Source: Brevundimonas huaxiensis
Lineage (GTDB): Bacteria > Pseudomonadota > Alphaproteobacteria > Caulobacterales > Caulobacteraceae
Reading direction: 5' to 3'
NCBI RefSeq assembly: GCF_014218725.1
Contig: NZ_JABBJE010000003.1
Span: 248,001 to 312,000 of the forward strand
Length of the DNA stretch: 64,000 nt
Positions 9,019 through 18,661 of this stretch are shown here, piece by piece (position 1 is the first letter of the stretch; each line of letters opens with the position of its first letter). The notes beneath the pieces were generated by a model. The model saw nothing but the letters and a program-made list of their open reading frames with translations, was not told the origin of the DNA and ran no database searches. A program made the translations under genes and the position numbers.

Positions 9019-9357
9019 TCAGTCCTGTTCGGCGAACACGACGGGAAGCCCCGCCGCGTTCCAGGCCTGGATGCCGCCGGTCAGGTTGAACAACGGCTGG
9101 CCGTCGGGGCCGGTCGGGCCGACGAAGGCGCAGACCTGGTGGCTGCGGCCGCCCTTCAGGCATTGGACGATGATCTTCTTGTCGGCCGGAAGGTCCAGCG
9201 CCTCCCAGGCGGCGGGCATCTGGCTGAGCGGGGCCAGGATCGCGCCGTCGATGCGGGCGGCGGCGAACTCGTCCGGCTCGCGCACATCGATCAACACCGC
9301 TTCGCCGGCCTGAAGCCAGGCGGCGGCCTCTTCGACGGTGACGGCGGCGACGGTCAT
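9019..9357 (-). CDS. Rhodanese-like domain protein
   Basis: A 112-residue single rhodanese domain. The conserved N-terminal VLIDVREPDEFAAARIDGA segment and the active-site loop CLKGGRS with Cys66 are intact, so persulfide transfer activity is likely. GGIQAWNAAGLPV is the usual C-terminal helix region. No signal peptide or membrane segment is seen, so it should be cytoplasmic. Its start overlaps the stop of the TerC gene upstream by four bases (9354-9357), so the two are translationally coupled. Its stop abuts that of the opposing oxygenase gene. Confidence 0.88.
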   Translation of the reverse strand: MTVAAVTVEEAAAWLQAGEAVLIDVREPDEFAAARIDGAILAPLSQMPAAWEALDLPADKKIIVQCLKGGRSHQVCAFVGPTGPDGQPLFNLTGGIQAWNAAGLPVVFAEQD

Positions 9358-10160
9358 GGCGCGACCGTCGGTTCGGCGGGCGCCGGCGTCGGGCTGTCCT
9401 CGGTGCGCTTCTGGCCCAGGTGTTTGGCCGCTTCCTCGGGACCGATCTCAAGGAAGGCCGGGGCCGAGGCGTTGAACTCGTCCATATGGCCGGTGCGGAC
9501 CACCACCTGACGGGCGCCGTCCCAGATCATGTGCAGGGCGACATACAGGACCACGACCAGGCCGATATAGCCGATCCAGCTGAAGCGGTGCAGCAGCTTG
9601 GCGATATAGGTGGCGGCGACGCCCATCAGGGCGATCGACAGCATCAGGCCGAAGACCATAATCCAGGGGTGTTCGTGCGCGGCGCCGGCGACGGCCAGCA
9701 CATTGTCCAGCGACATGGTGATATCGGCGACCATGATCTGAATCAGGGCGGCGCCGAAGCTCTTGCGCTTGATGCCCAGTTCCTCGGGCGACGGACCAGA
9801 GCCGTGCTCGATGCTCATGGCCAGTTCGAGTTCCTTTTCGGCCTCGGCCTGGTCGTGGGTCGCCTGCTCGCGCAGTTCGCGCCACATCTTCCAGCACACC
9901 CACAGCAGCAGCAGTCCGCCGGCCAGCAGCAGGCCAACCAGGGCCAGAAGCTGCACGGTGATCAGCGCAAAGCCGATTCGCATGACGACGGCGGCGGCCA
10001 AGCCGATCAGAATTGCCTTCTTGCGCTGGTCCTGTGGCAGGGCGGCGGCGGCCAGGCCCACGGCGACGGCGTTGTCGCCGGCCAGGACAAGATCCATCAG
10101 CAGGACCTGGCCGAGGGCCGTGGCCTGGCTGGCGAGTTCGGGAGACGAGAGGAATTCCAT
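9354..10160 (-). CDS. TerC family integral membrane protein
   Basis: A 268-residue membrane protein of the TerC family, which includes tellurite-resistance and manganese-export proteins. The hallmark LVLAGDNAVAVGLAAAALP near the N-terminus and a second MSLDNVLAVAGAAHEHPW segment contain the paired Asp-Asn motifs thought to bind metal. About seven hydrophobic helices are visible, with a charged cytoplasmic loop rich in Glu and Gln in the middle. A YjbE-like subgroup role in metal ion export is possible. It is coupled to the rhodanese gene by a four-base overlap. Its ribosome site reads AGGAGCGG before the ATG. Confidence 0.88.
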   Translation of the reverse strand: MEFLSSPELASQATALGQVLLMDLVLAGDNAVAVGLAAAALPQDQRKKAILIGLAAAVVMRIGFALITVQLLALVGLLLAGGLLLLWVCWKMWRELREQATHDQAEAEKELELAMSIEHGSGPSPEELGIKRKSFGAALIQIMVADITMSLDNVLAVAGAAHEHPWIMVFGLMLSIALMGVAATYIAKLLHRFSWIGYIGLVVVLYVALHMIWDGARQVVVRTGHMDEFNASAPAFLEIGPEEAAKHLGQKRTEDSPTPAPAEPTVAP

Positions 10161-10191
10161 TTCCGCTCCTTAGCCTCGGGGCGGCGTTCTG

Positions 10192-11076
10192 TCAGCCGCG
10201 TTGCGCGCGCGCCGCCTCATAAAGCGCGATCGCCGCCGCATTGGACACGTTCAGGCTCTCGAATCCGCCCGGCATGGGGATCTTGGCCAGAACGTCGCAA
10301 TGTTCGGCGACCAGGCGACGGATGCCGTCGCCTTCGGACCCCATGACCAGAACGGTCGGCTGATGATCCAGCGCCTCTTCCAGCGTCTGTTCGCCCGTTC
10401 CATCCAGGCCGACGGCGCGCCAGCCCAGATCAGCCAGCCGCTCCAGCGCACGGGACAGATTCGTGACGCGCGCATGGGGCAGGCGTTCGGTGGCGCCGAC
10501 GGCCGCCTTGGCCAGGGCGCCGGCGAGGGCCGGAGCGTGACGGTCCTGAACGATGATTCCCCGCGCGCCGAACGCCAGGGCCGATCGGAAGATGGCGCCG
10601 ACGTTCTGAGGGTCGGTCAGCTGATCCAGCATGACGATGACGCCCTCAGCCGGCTCGGCCAGCTCTTCCAGCGATACGCCTTCCAGCGGCTGGACCTTGA
10701 AGGCCAGTCCCTGATGCACGGCGCCGGGGGGCAGCATCCGGGTCAGGGTCTGGATATCGACCACCTCGATCCTGTGGCCGTTTGCGAGAGCATTGTTCTC
10801 GATTTCGGCGGCGCGCTCGGCCGTGGCCAGCAGACGACCCATGCCGCGACGGGCGGGATTCGCCAGAGCGGCCAAAACCGGGTGGCGCCCCCACAGAAAA
10901 TTATCGGCGTCCGACTTGCCCCGATCGGGCGAACGGGGCTGACGAGGGGTTTCCTCGCGCCGGCCAAACCCTTGCGCAGCGGGCTTTTGACCCTTGTCGC
11001 GGGGGCCGTCGGGACGGTTTCCGAAGACCGATTTTTTACCGCTTTTACGGTCGTTGCGTTCTGATTTCGACGACAC
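10192..11076 (-). CDS. rlmB: 23S rRNA 2'-O-ribose methyltransferase of the TrmH/SpoU family
   Basis: A SPOUT methyltransferase, most like RlmB, which methylates a guanosine ribose in 23S rRNA. All three SpoU motifs are present: MLDQLTDPQNVGAIFRSA, VLVMGSEGDGIRRLV and MPGGFESLNVSNAAAIALYE. An RNA-binding L30e-like domain (FLWGRHPVLAALANPAR) precedes it, and the N-terminus is a basic, low-complexity tail of about 50 residues. The GTG at 11076 is chosen; an upstream TTG at 11106 would add ten residues but overlaps a strong promoter for the opposing tRNA operon. Symbol based on motif order; another member such as TrmH-like RlmB paralogue is possible. Confidence 0.85.
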   Translation of the reverse strand: MSSKSERNDRKSGKKSVFGNRPDGPRDKGQKPAAQGFGRREETPRQPRSPDRGKSDADNFLWGRHPVLAALANPARRGMGRLLATAERAAEIENNALANGHRIEVVDIQTLTRMLPPGAVHQGLAFKVQPLEGVSLEELAEPAEGVIVMLDQLTDPQNVGAIFRSALAFGARGIIVQDRHAPALAGALAKAAVGATERLPHARVTNLSRALERLADLGWRAVGLDGTGEQTLEEALDHQPTVLVMGSEGDGIRRLVAEHCDVLAKIPMPGGFESLNVSNAAAIALYEAARAQRG

Positions 11077-11082
11077 TATAAG
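11054..11082 (+). promoter_or_regulatory. Sigma-70-type promoter of the tRNA-Tyr/tRNA-Gly/tuf unit
   Basis: TTGCGT at 11054-11059 and TATAAG at 11077-11082 are separated by exactly 17 bases, a near-consensus housekeeping promoter. It points toward the tRNA genes and overlaps the first codons of the opposing rlmB gene. No other equally good promoter is seen before the tRNAs. Confidence 0.6.
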
Positions 11083-11123
11083 ACGCCCTCCGATTTGGAG
11101 CCCCAAGGGCTTTCGGGTCTGGG

Positions 11124-11163
11124 CGCCCCCTCTATCCTAGAGGAGGCGACAAGCCGAAGGCTT
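11124..11163. other. Two hairpins in the tRNA operon leader
   Basis: An 11-base stem with a TCC loop and one mismatch lies at 11124-11148 and is followed by a small AAGCC-gaa-GGCTT hairpin at 11151-11163 with T-rich bases after it. On the plus strand this lies between the promoter at 11054-11082 and tRNA-Tyr, so it could be a processing or attenuation site. Confidence 0.35.
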
Positions 11164-11225
11164 TTGTTTCGTCCCGCTTCTTTATGGGCGGAAACGAGGG
11201 GTCCGACGGTTCGACAAGGCGCGCT

Positions 11226-11309
11226 GGGGGAATGTCCCGAGCGGCAAAGGGGGGGGACTGTAAATCCCCTGCGTAAGCTTCGAAGGTTCGAGTCCTTCTT
11301 CCCCCACCA
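11226..11309 (+). tRNA. tRNA-Tyr (GTA)
   Basis: Type II tRNA with a 7-base acceptor stem (GGGGGAA at 11226-11232 with TTCCCCC at 11299-11305), anticodon GTA at 11260-11262 in the loop CTGTAAA, a long variable arm at about 11270-11281, and a T-arm GAAGG-TTCGAGT-CCTTC at 11282-11298. Discriminator A and an encoded CCA end the gene. It is the first gene of the tRNA-tuf unit, as in the E. coli tufB operon, where Tyr and Gly tRNAs also precede tuf. Confidence 0.95.
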
Positions 11310-11390
11310 CGCGCCTTGACGGATACGACGGATCAGGACGACGGAGAGGAACCGGCTGCGGCGTTCCGAAAGAACTTCCGCAGTCTCCGC

Positions 11391-11464
11391 GCGGGTATAG
11401 CACAATGGTAGTGCAGCAGCCTTCCAAGCTGAGGATGTCGGTTCGATCCCGTCTACCCGCTCCA
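11391..11464 (+). tRNA. tRNA-Gly (TCC)
   Basis: Acceptor stem GCGGGTA at 11391-11397 pairs with TACCCGC at 11454-11460; discriminator T and encoded CCA follow at 11461-11464. Anticodon TCC lies at 11423-11425 within the loop CTTCCAA. The T-loop TTCGATC is standard. It lies 82 bases after tRNA-Tyr and 65 bases before the tuf start, so the transcript must be processed between tRNA and mRNA. Confidence 0.95.
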
Positions 11465-11529
11465 GGTTTTTAAAAAAGATCAGCATCGCGCCCCTCCGCT
11501 GACGGACCCGGGCCATCAGGAGTTTGGCC

Positions 11530-12720
<1,191 letters not shown>

Positions 12721-12787
12721 GCGAAACGGCCTCAAGCCGCCCGCCTCCGCGAGGCGCGCATAGGCCAAAGACAAAGTCGCGTAACAG

Positions 12788-12820
12788 AACGGCCCCCGGA
12801 GCCATCCGGGGGCCGTTTTG
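12788..12820 (+). terminator. Rho-independent terminator of tuf
   Basis: A perfect 13-base GC-rich stem (12788-12800 with 12805-12817), GCCA loop, followed by TTTTG. It lies 68 bases after the tuf stop. The stretch from here to the next gene (about 160 bases) shows nothing recognisable. Confidence 0.9.
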
Positions 12821-12982
12821 CTGTCTAGGTAATCGGTAGACTGAATGAGCTACGGCGGCCGCCAGGACGGCATTGGGCCGCGTCTTGCTGCGATCCGGTT
12901 GGGCTTGGGCCGATCCGGCTTCGGGATCGCTGAAGAATTTTGTGAGTGGGTCCCGCCCTGAGGCGAGGAGCGCCTGGGCGCG

Positions 12983-13870
12983 CTAGTTCTGCGCGTTGAC
13001 GAAGTTGCGCACGCGGGGCGGGACCGGCGGCGTGGGCGCCGTGCGGATCACGCGGATCGAGCTGCTGCGGCAGGCCTGGGGCGTCAGGCGGCCGGGCAGG
13101 CGGGTCGAGCCGTCGCCGCACGCTTCGCTGATCTGGTCTTGGGTCAGGCCGCGCGCGCCCGACAGGTCGGCGCCGCGAATGTCCGTGCGACGCAGCGAGG
13201 CGTTGGAAAAGTCGGCGCGCGAGAAGCTGCCGCCGGTCAGACGCGCCCCATCCAGGCTGGCGTTCGAGAAGTCCGCGCTGGAGAAATCGCCGCCCGAAAG
13301 GTTCGAGGCCGTGACTTCGGCATTGGAGAAGTTGGCGCCGGACGCGCGGACATTGGCCAGGGTGGCGCCGAACAGTTCCGAGTTGGAGAAGTTGGCTCCA
13401 GACAGGGTGGCGCCGGTGAAGTTGACCCCGTGCATCTCGCTGCCGGACAGATTGGCACGGGTCAGGTTGGCGCGAATGAAGGACGACCCTTGCGCCTCGG
13501 CGCCATTGATCTGCGCCCCGGTGAAGTTGGCCAGGGTGAAGTTGGCGCCGACGATCTCGACGCCGCCCATGTTGGCGCGACTGAAATCGCTGCCGGTGAA
13601 GTTGGAGCCCATCATCTCGGCGCCGCGCAGATTGGCGCCGACCAGGGTGGCGTTCATGAAGCTGGCGCCGGTGAAGGTCGCGCCCGAAAGATTGCGGCCG
13701 GACAGTTCGCAGCGGTTGCACGATCCGCCCAACGACACCGAACGCGCCACGTCGCGGTCCTGCATCGACATCTCGACCCCGGCGAAGGCGGGCGAGGCGG
13801 CGAGCGCCAGTCCCAGCGTCAGCAGGGCCAATGTCGGGCGGACCCGGATATGTTCAGCGATCTGTTTCAC
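12983..13870 (-). CDS. Secreted pentapeptide-repeat protein, longer paralogue
   Basis: A 295-residue protein with a signal peptide (residues 1-30, ending ASPAFA). The mature part opens with a CNRC motif and then has about 35 consecutive A(N/D)(L/F)xx pentapeptides, expected to fold as a right-handed quadrilateral beta-helix in the periplasm. After the helix comes a cap reading GLTQDQISEACGDGSTRLP and a cysteine in TPQAC. The same CxxC, pentapeptide and cap layout occurs in the smaller gene at 13952-14443. Function unknown. The protein is probably monocistronic or cotranscribed from the upstream paralogue, 81 bases away. Confidence 0.85.
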   Translation of the reverse strand: MKQIAEHIRVRPTLALLTLGLALAASPAFAGVEMSMQDRDVARSVSLGGSCNRCELSGRNLSGATFTGASFMNATLVGANLRGAEMMGSNFTGSDFSRANMGGVEIVGANFTLANFTGAQINGAEAQGSSFIRANLTRANLSGSEMHGVNFTGATLSGANFSNSELFGATLANVRASGANFSNAEVTASNLSGGDFSSADFSNASLDGARLTGGSFSRADFSNASLRRTDIRGADLSGARGLTQDQISEACGDGSTRLPGRLTPQACRSSSIRVIRTAPTPPVPPRVRNFVNAQN

Positions 13871-13951
13871 GCACTCTGAATGCCTCGAAAGCCCGGCGAC
13901 ACCTACTTAAATCGAGGTAACTTCATGAAATCGAGGCAAGGTCGGCGCCGC

Positions 13952-14443
13952 TCAGCAGGCCGGAATGCGCAAGCCCCGAGGCAGGACGGTGGAGGCGTCG
14001 CCGCAGGCCCGGTTCAGTTGGGCCTGGGTCAGGCCTGTGGCCCGCGCCAGCTGGGCGCCCGACAGATTGGTCCCCGAGAGGGTCGCGCCGGCGAAGCTAG
14101 CGCCCTCCAGATAGGCGCCGACGAAGCTGGCGTTGGTCAGGTTGGCGCGCGAGAAGTTGGAGCCGGAGAAGACGCCGCCATAGGCCTCGACGTCGCGCAT
14201 GTCGGTGTTGGAGAAGCGCGTGCGGTTCATCACCGACAGGCTCAGGTCCGCCTGACGCAGGCGTGAGCCGGCCAGGTTCAGGCCCCGCGCCTCCAGCCCC
14301 GAAAAGTCACCCTGAAAAAGATTGCAACCGGCGCAGGAGGTGCCGCGCCGCACACTGGCGATCTGACCCGCGTTCTGGGCCAGGGCGGGCGCGGCGACGG
14401 CCAGCAGGGCGGCGATCAGGCCGAGGGAAAGTGTGCGTTTCAT
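13952..14443 (-). CDS. Secreted pentapeptide-repeat protein, shorter paralogue
   Basis: A 163-residue protein with a clear signal peptide ending APALAQ. The mature part starts with a CAGC motif, followed by about 17 pentapeptide units of the A(N/S)(L/F)xx type and a C-terminal cap GLTQAQLNRACGDASTVLP ending in a final cysteine (RIPAC). It is a shorter copy of the 12983-13870 protein, sharing both end motifs, so the pair likely arose by tandem duplication with repeat-number change. The four cysteines suggest disulfides that cap the beta-helix. Function unknown; predicted periplasmic. Confidence 0.85.
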   Translation of the reverse strand: MKRTLSLGLIAALLAVAAPALAQNAGQIASVRRGTSCAGCNLFQGDFSGLEARGLNLAGSRLRQADLSLSVMNRTRFSNTDMRDVEAYGGVFSGSNFSRANLTNASFVGAYLEGASFAGATLSGTNLSGAQLARATGLTQAQLNRACGDASTVLPRGLRIPAC

Positions 14444-14500
14444 GGACCGGGCTCCGACGTTCGATCGTCTGTCAGCAAACCCTAGGCCATAACCCTTAAC

Positions 14501-17047
14501 CTAGCCCTGATCGCCGCCCTGAAGCGCGGGGACCGCCCCGCAGGTGTCGCACACCCAGGCCGCGCCGCGTTGCTGCAGGCTGAAATCGCCGCAGGCGGGG
14601 CAGGCGACGGCCTCGCTGTTAGCGGCGGCGGCGCGGGCTTCCGGCTCCCCCTTCTTGCCGAAGGGCAGGACGACCAGGTTGTCGGGCGCGGAACCGCGCG
14701 CGAACCCTTTAGAGATGAAGCGGGCGGCGGGCACGGCCGCGTTGGCGTCGGGTTTGCCGTCCCCCAGTCCATCCGCGTTCAGATCGTCGGTCCCGGCATT
14801 GGCCAGCTCGACGCGGTCCAGATAGGAGACGCCCAGTTCGCGGAAGATGTAGTCCAGAATCGAGGTCGCCGACTTGATGGAATCGTTGCCGGTGACGCGG
14901 CCGGCCGGCTCGAACCGGGTGAAGACGAAGGCGTCAACGAATTCGTCCAGCGGCACGCCGTATTGCAGGCCGATGGAGATGGCGATGGCGAAGTTGTTCA
15001 TCAGGCTGCGGAAGGCGGCGCCTTCCTTGTGCATGTCGATGAAGATCTCGCCCAGTTCGCCGTCTTCGTATTCGCCGGTGTGGATATAGACCTTGTGGCC
15101 CCCGACGGCGGCCTTCTGGATATAGCCCTTGCGCCGGTCGGGCAGTTTGCGGCGCGCGCGTTCGCGCTCGACCACGCGTTCGACGACCCGTTCCGTCGGA
15201 GCCGGGCGAGGGGCTTCGCGGACAGGTTCAGGACGGCCAAGCTCGGGGCGGGCGGCGTCGATGTTTGGCAAGGACAGCAGCGGGCCGCCGGGCGGCGCGG
15301 CGCGCGACAGGCGAAGGGCGCGACGACCGTCCAGCGCGCCCTGACTCAGCAGTCGCGCGGCCTGGGTCGAGGTCGTGCGCCAGTCCATCGGTTCGACCGC
15401 GAGATCCGGCATGTCGCTGAACGGTTCGACGGCGCGCCGCAACTCAGCCGCCGCCGCCGCCGGATCGGCCAGCAGAGCGGCGACGCCGCCCGGCGCCTCG
15501 GGCCAGTCGCGCAGATCGCCATGACCGAAGGCCCAGCGCGCCGCCGCCGTCTCCGCCTCTTCCGACACGCCCAGCAGGGTCAGCAGCAGACCATCGCCGT
15601 CTTCCACGCCCAGCACGTCGCGGATGAAGCCGGGGTCCAGGACGGGGGCGGCGAAGACCGTGTCGAAATCCTCGGCCCAGCCCAGGGCGGTCTCGATGGC
15701 GGCCAGTTCGATGTCCGTGAAGCCCAGCGCGCGCAGGGTTGTGTGGTCGATGCCTGGCGCCTCGACCAGGGTGCGACGACCGAAGGTCCACCGCTCCGCC
15801 GCCTCGACATCGCCGCCCGCCGCCGTGATGGCCGAGGCAAGCGCGGGGTGCAGCCGGCGACCGATCTCGCCGTCGGCCGTCTGGAACACGTCGACCGCGG
15901 CGACGCGGCCCAGGCCCAGCCGCAGCCGCGCCTCCGCATCGTCGACGAACAGGCCGATGGCCGAATGGCGAAGTGGCTTCTTTTGGTCTTCCCAGTCGGG
16001 GCAGGGACCGCGCAGGGACGCCAGTTCAGCCGAGGTCTGCGCCGCCGTCGCCGCAACCAGCTCCGCTAACGTCCGCGCCTGAGACGTGCGGTCGTCGTCA
16101 GCCGCGAGGGCCTCCAGCAACCCGTCCAGTCCCAACGCGATGGGACCGGGCTGCGTGGACTGTAGGTCCAGCGCCACCGTCAGCAGGCGGGTCAGATCCG
16201 CCAGATTGGTCGTCATGTCTCCGTCGAGCGCCAGCACGGCGCCTAGGTCGATCAAGGCCCGCGCGGTGTGCGTCGTCGCGGTTTCCGCATCGCGGGGGTC
16301 GAAGGCGACGATCAGGCCGCCGTCCAGCGCCGCCTCGGCCGCCAGCAAGGCTTCGGGCGCGCCCGCTGCGATCTGGGTCCGGTCCGCCAGGGCGACCAGA
16401 GGCGCGCCTTCGACCACCGGTTCCAGGGCCATGGTGGGCCGTTCGCCGTCGACGGCTCTCAGAATATCGGCGTCGCTGGCGCCGCACCGCCGCGCCAGCG
16501 CCGCCGCACGGCCCAGGGCGGGATTGCGCGAAGGGTCGCCGCAGTCGCCGCGCGGACCTTCGCAGCGATCCACCGCATCGGCCACGCCCGCCAGCGCCTC
16601 GGCCAAGGCATCGGCCGCCTGGGCCCCCAGACGCGCGGCCGCGCGCCGTCCGGCGTGCGCCTTCAACCGGGCGGCTGCGCCGGGGTCGTTCAGATCGACG
16701 ACGCCGACGGCCGCAGGTCCGGACGCGGCCGGCGCCGCCAGGCCCAGCCTGAAGGCGCCCGACAGCTCCTCGACGAACGCGGCGGCCTCAGCCCGGTCGA
16801 ACACGCCCTCTGTAACACCCGTCGCCGCCAGCCGTTCGGCCCAGGAGTCGACGCCGCCGTTCAGCCAGTCGCCCGACAGGGGCGTTGCGAACCCCTCCGC
16901 CTCGACCCAGTCCAGCCAGGCCTCGATCCGGACGTCGGACCAGCCGGCGGGGGCCAGGACCTGTTGCACGCCGGATGGGCGCTCGATGGCGCGGGTCTCC
17001 ATCGCGACTCGTTCGACGCGAGCGGCGAAGCCGGATTGAAAGCGCAT
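14501..17047 (-). CDS. NrdJ-like protein, apparently inactive ribonucleotide reductase paralogue
   Basis: An 848-residue protein whose second half follows the C-terminal part of B12-dependent ribonucleotide reductase (NrdJ). Residues 431-445 ([15 protein letters not shown]) and 474-481 (FIRDVLGV) match NrdJ blocks; residues 634-745 carry the [32 protein letters not shown] and [14 protein letters not shown] segments of the TSCPD domain; a zinc ribbon ends it (Cys816, 819, 833, 836). I cannot find the catalytic barrel motifs (NxCxE finger loop, paired redox cysteines) in the N-terminal 420 residues, which are Ala/Asp/Glu-rich and shortened. Active NrdJ is usually about 1,200 residues. The ATG at 17047 has a GGAGAG site; an upstream start at 17104 would add 19 residues. 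A regulatory or nucleotide-binding role is possible. Confidence 0.7.
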   Translation of the reverse strand: MRFQSGFAARVERVAMETRAIERPSGVQQVLAPAGWSDVRIEAWLDWVEAEGFATPLSGDWLNGGVDSWAERLAATGVTEGVFDRAEAAAFVEELSGAFRLGLAAPAASGPAAVGVVDLNDPGAAARLKAHAGRRAAARLGAQAADALAEALAGVADAVDRCEGPRGDCGDPSRNPALGRAAALARRCGASDADILRAVDGERPTMALEPVVEGAPLVALADRTQIAAGAPEALLAAEAALDGGLIVAFDPRDAETATTHTARALIDLGAVLALDGDMTTNLADLTRLLTVALDLQSTQPGPIALGLDGLLEALAADDDRTSQARTLAELVAATAAQTSAELASLRGPCPDWEDQKKPLRHSAIGLFVDDAEARLRLGLGRVAAVDVFQTADGEIGRRLHPALASAITAAGGDVEAAERWTFGRRTLVEAPGIDHTTLRALGFTDIELAAIETALGWAEDFDTVFAAPVLDPGFIRDVLGVEDGDGLLLTLLGVSEEAETAAARWAFGHGDLRDWPEAPGGVAALLADPAAAAAELRRAVEPFSDMPDLAVEPMDWRTTSTQAARLLSQGALDGRRALRLSRAAPPGGPLLSLPNIDAARPELGRPEPVREAPRPAPTERVVERVVERERARRKLPDRRKGYIQKAAVGGHKVYIHTGEYEDGELGEIFIDMHKEGAAFRSLMNNFAIAISIGLQYGVPLDEFVDAFVFTRFEPAGRVTGNDSIKSATSILDYIFRELGVSYLDRVELANAGTDDLNADGLGDGKPDANAAVPAARFISKGFARGSAPDNLVVLPFGKKGEPEARAAAANSEAVACPACGDFSLQQRGAAWVCDTCGAVPALQGGDQG

Positions 17048-17253
17048 GGCGGCGTCTCTCCGAAAGGTTGGGGCAAGCCTAGGATGCGCACGCGTCTTAG
17101 CCAATACATCTGGTGTCGCAGGGCGGGTTTGCCCACAAGATATCGATTCACTGCAAGGCGCTTGAACGCTAGACGAAGACGGCGCGGGTTTCTATGATCC
17201 GCACCAGACGCCGCCTCCCTTTCCGGCGACCCCTTACGGTTGGATTCCACGAC

Positions 17254-17646
17254 GTGTTGAGCAAGATTTTCGGCTGGTGGGAGGGCGCCACGATCGGCAC
17301 CCGGTTCACCATCGCCAAGCGCGGTCGCTTCGTCGGCCAGGACGAGAACGGCAATCGCTATTACGAGAGCCGCGACAACGTCAGCTACGACGGCCGCAAG
17401 CGTCGCTGGGTCATCTATGACGGCTATGCCGAGGCGTCCAAGGTGACGCCCGACTGGCACGGCTGGCTGCACTACACCTTCGACCAGCCGCCAACCGAGC
17501 AGCCGCTGCCGCGTCGCGCCTGGGAGAAGGAGCATCTGCCCAATCTGACCGGCACGCCTCTGGCCTGGCGTCCGCCCGGTTCGCTGGCCGGCGACGCCAA
17601 GCGCCCGGCCGCGACCGGCGACTATCAGGCCTGGACGCCCGAGTGA
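17254..17646 (+). CDS. NDUFA12-like NADH:ubiquinone oxidoreductase accessory subunit
   Basis: Bacterial homologue of the mitochondrial complex I accessory subunit B17.2/NDUFA12. It shows the family core: LSKIFGWWEGATIGTRF, the GNRYYESRDN block, RRWVIYDGYAEASKVTPDWHGWLHYT and DQPPTEQPLPRRAWEKEH. Length is about 130 residues from the GTG at 17254; an in-frame ATG at 17194 would add a 20-residue Arg-rich tail not seen in relatives. Neither start has a clear ribosome site. The protein is expected at the cytoplasmic side of complex I. Its stop overlaps the start of the DUF2155 gene by four bases (GTGA), indicating coupled translation. Confidence 0.88.
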   Translation: MLSKIFGWWEGATIGTRFTIAKRGRFVGQDENGNRYYESRDNVSYDGRKRRWVIYDGYAEASKVTPDWHGWLHYTFDQPPTEQPLPRRAWEKEHLPNLTGTPLAWRPPGSLAGDAKRPAATGDYQAWTPE

Positions 17647-18296
17647 AAATCCGCCGCATCCTGTTGAGCGCGGCGTCCGTCGCGGCCGTGCTGAGCGCCG
17701 GCGCGGTGACCGCCAGCGTGCTTCAGGACGCGCCGCGCGATGCACGTCCGATTCAGGATCCGATCGGCGACATTCTTCGCACCACCCCGGCCCAGCCCTC
17801 GGTCCCGACCGAGACGCCGCCTGCGGGCGCGCCGGCTCCGCGCTCTCCGGTCGCCGTGGCCCCGCCGCCCAACGTCGTCATCGCCGAGGACGCCGCCGTC
17901 GAGGAAAAGGCCGAGGCGGAAGTCGCGGCCGAGAAGCCCGTCGCGACCAAGGCCATCGACCAGCCCGCCACGCCCGCGCGCCGCCAGCGTCGCAAATTCG
18001 CGATCATCCAGGCCATCGACAAGGTCACCGCCGAGACGATGAAGTTCGAGGTCGAGGTCGGCGGTCGCCCCGTGCGCTTCAACCAGAATCTGATCTTCGC
18101 GGCCCGCGCCTGCGAGGTGACGACGCCCGACGAACTGACCGAAGACGCCATCGCCTATATGGACGTGTCGCTTCAGGCGCGCGGCCGGCAGGAAGGCCGC
18201 CAGATCTTCCGCGGCTGGATGTTCGCCTCGTCGCCCGCCGTCAGCGGCATCCAGAACCCCTACTACGACGCCTGGGTCGTCGGCTGTAAGAACTGA
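17643..18296 (+). CDS. DUF2155 domain protein
   Basis: A 217-residue exported protein. The N-terminus is a signal or anchor segment, followed by a proline/alanine-rich linker of about 80 residues and the DUF2155 domain: FAIIQAIDKVTAETMKFEVE, the ACEVTTPDE strand, and the C-terminal NPYYDAWVVGCKN signature with two conserved cysteines. Function unknown; the domain is alphaproteobacterial and usually lies next to NDUFA12, as here. The GTG start at 17643 overlaps the NDUFA12 stop. Likely periplasmic. Confidence 0.85.
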   Translation: MKIRRILLSAASVAAVLSAGAVTASVLQDAPRDARPIQDPIGDILRTTPAQPSVPTETPPAGAPAPRSPVAVAPPPNVVIAEDAAVEEKAEAEVAAEKPVATKAIDQPATPARRQRRKFAIIQAIDKVTAETMKFEVEVGGRPVRFNQNLIFAARACEVTTPDELTEDAIAYMDVSLQARGRQEGRQIFRGWMFASSPAVSGIQNPYYDAWVVGCKN

Positions 18297-18322
18297 GCTC
18301 TGACGTCGCAAGGAGGCGCGCC

Positions 18323-18661
18323 ATGAATCGCAACAAGCCGCCCAAGAAGACCGAAACGGTCGAAATCCGACTGCCGCACGCGACCAAGACAGCCTTCATG
18401 GCCCGGTGCCGTGACGAGGGCCGGACGGCCAGCGACGCCATTCGCCGGTTCATTGACGCCGAGTTGAACGCGACTTCATCCGCGCGTCCTCAACCCCGCC
18501 TGAGCTGGCGACCCCTGCTGGCCGCCGCTGTCGCGGGCCTGGCGCTGGGCGCCGTCGCCGCGCCCTCTCTGGCACAGTCCTCGCCCACCCGCGCCGATTT
18601 CGACCGGCTGGACCGCAATCACGACGGCGTCGTCAGCTTCGATGAGTACCGCGCGCGTTAG
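18323..18661 (+). CDS. RHH-like, single-membrane-span, EF-hand protein
   Basis: A 112-residue protein of unusual layout; I do not recognise a named family. Residues 8-48 look like a ribbon-helix-helix fold: strand TVEIRLP, a helix up to CRDEG, then RTASDAIRRFIDAEL. Residues about 60-82 form one hydrophobic segment (LLAAAVAGLALGAVAAP), which ends in SLAQS and so might be cleaved by signal peptidase. The last 20 residues (DRLDRNHDGVVSFDEYRAR) are a complete EF-hand calcium loop. A good AAGGAGG site precedes the ATG. The gene converges with lepB, overlapping it by four bases. Confidence 0.72.
   Translation: MNRNKPPKKTETVEIRLPHATKTAFMARCRDEGRTASDAIRRFIDAELNATSSARPQPRLSWRPLLAAAVAGLALGAVAAPSLAQSSPTRADFDRLDRNHDGVVSFDEYRAR

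Noticed and set aside
16086..17039. Plus-strand frame of 317 codons antisense to the NrdJ-like gene
   Set aside because: Ser/Arg/Ala-rich shadow without a ribosome site or known domain.
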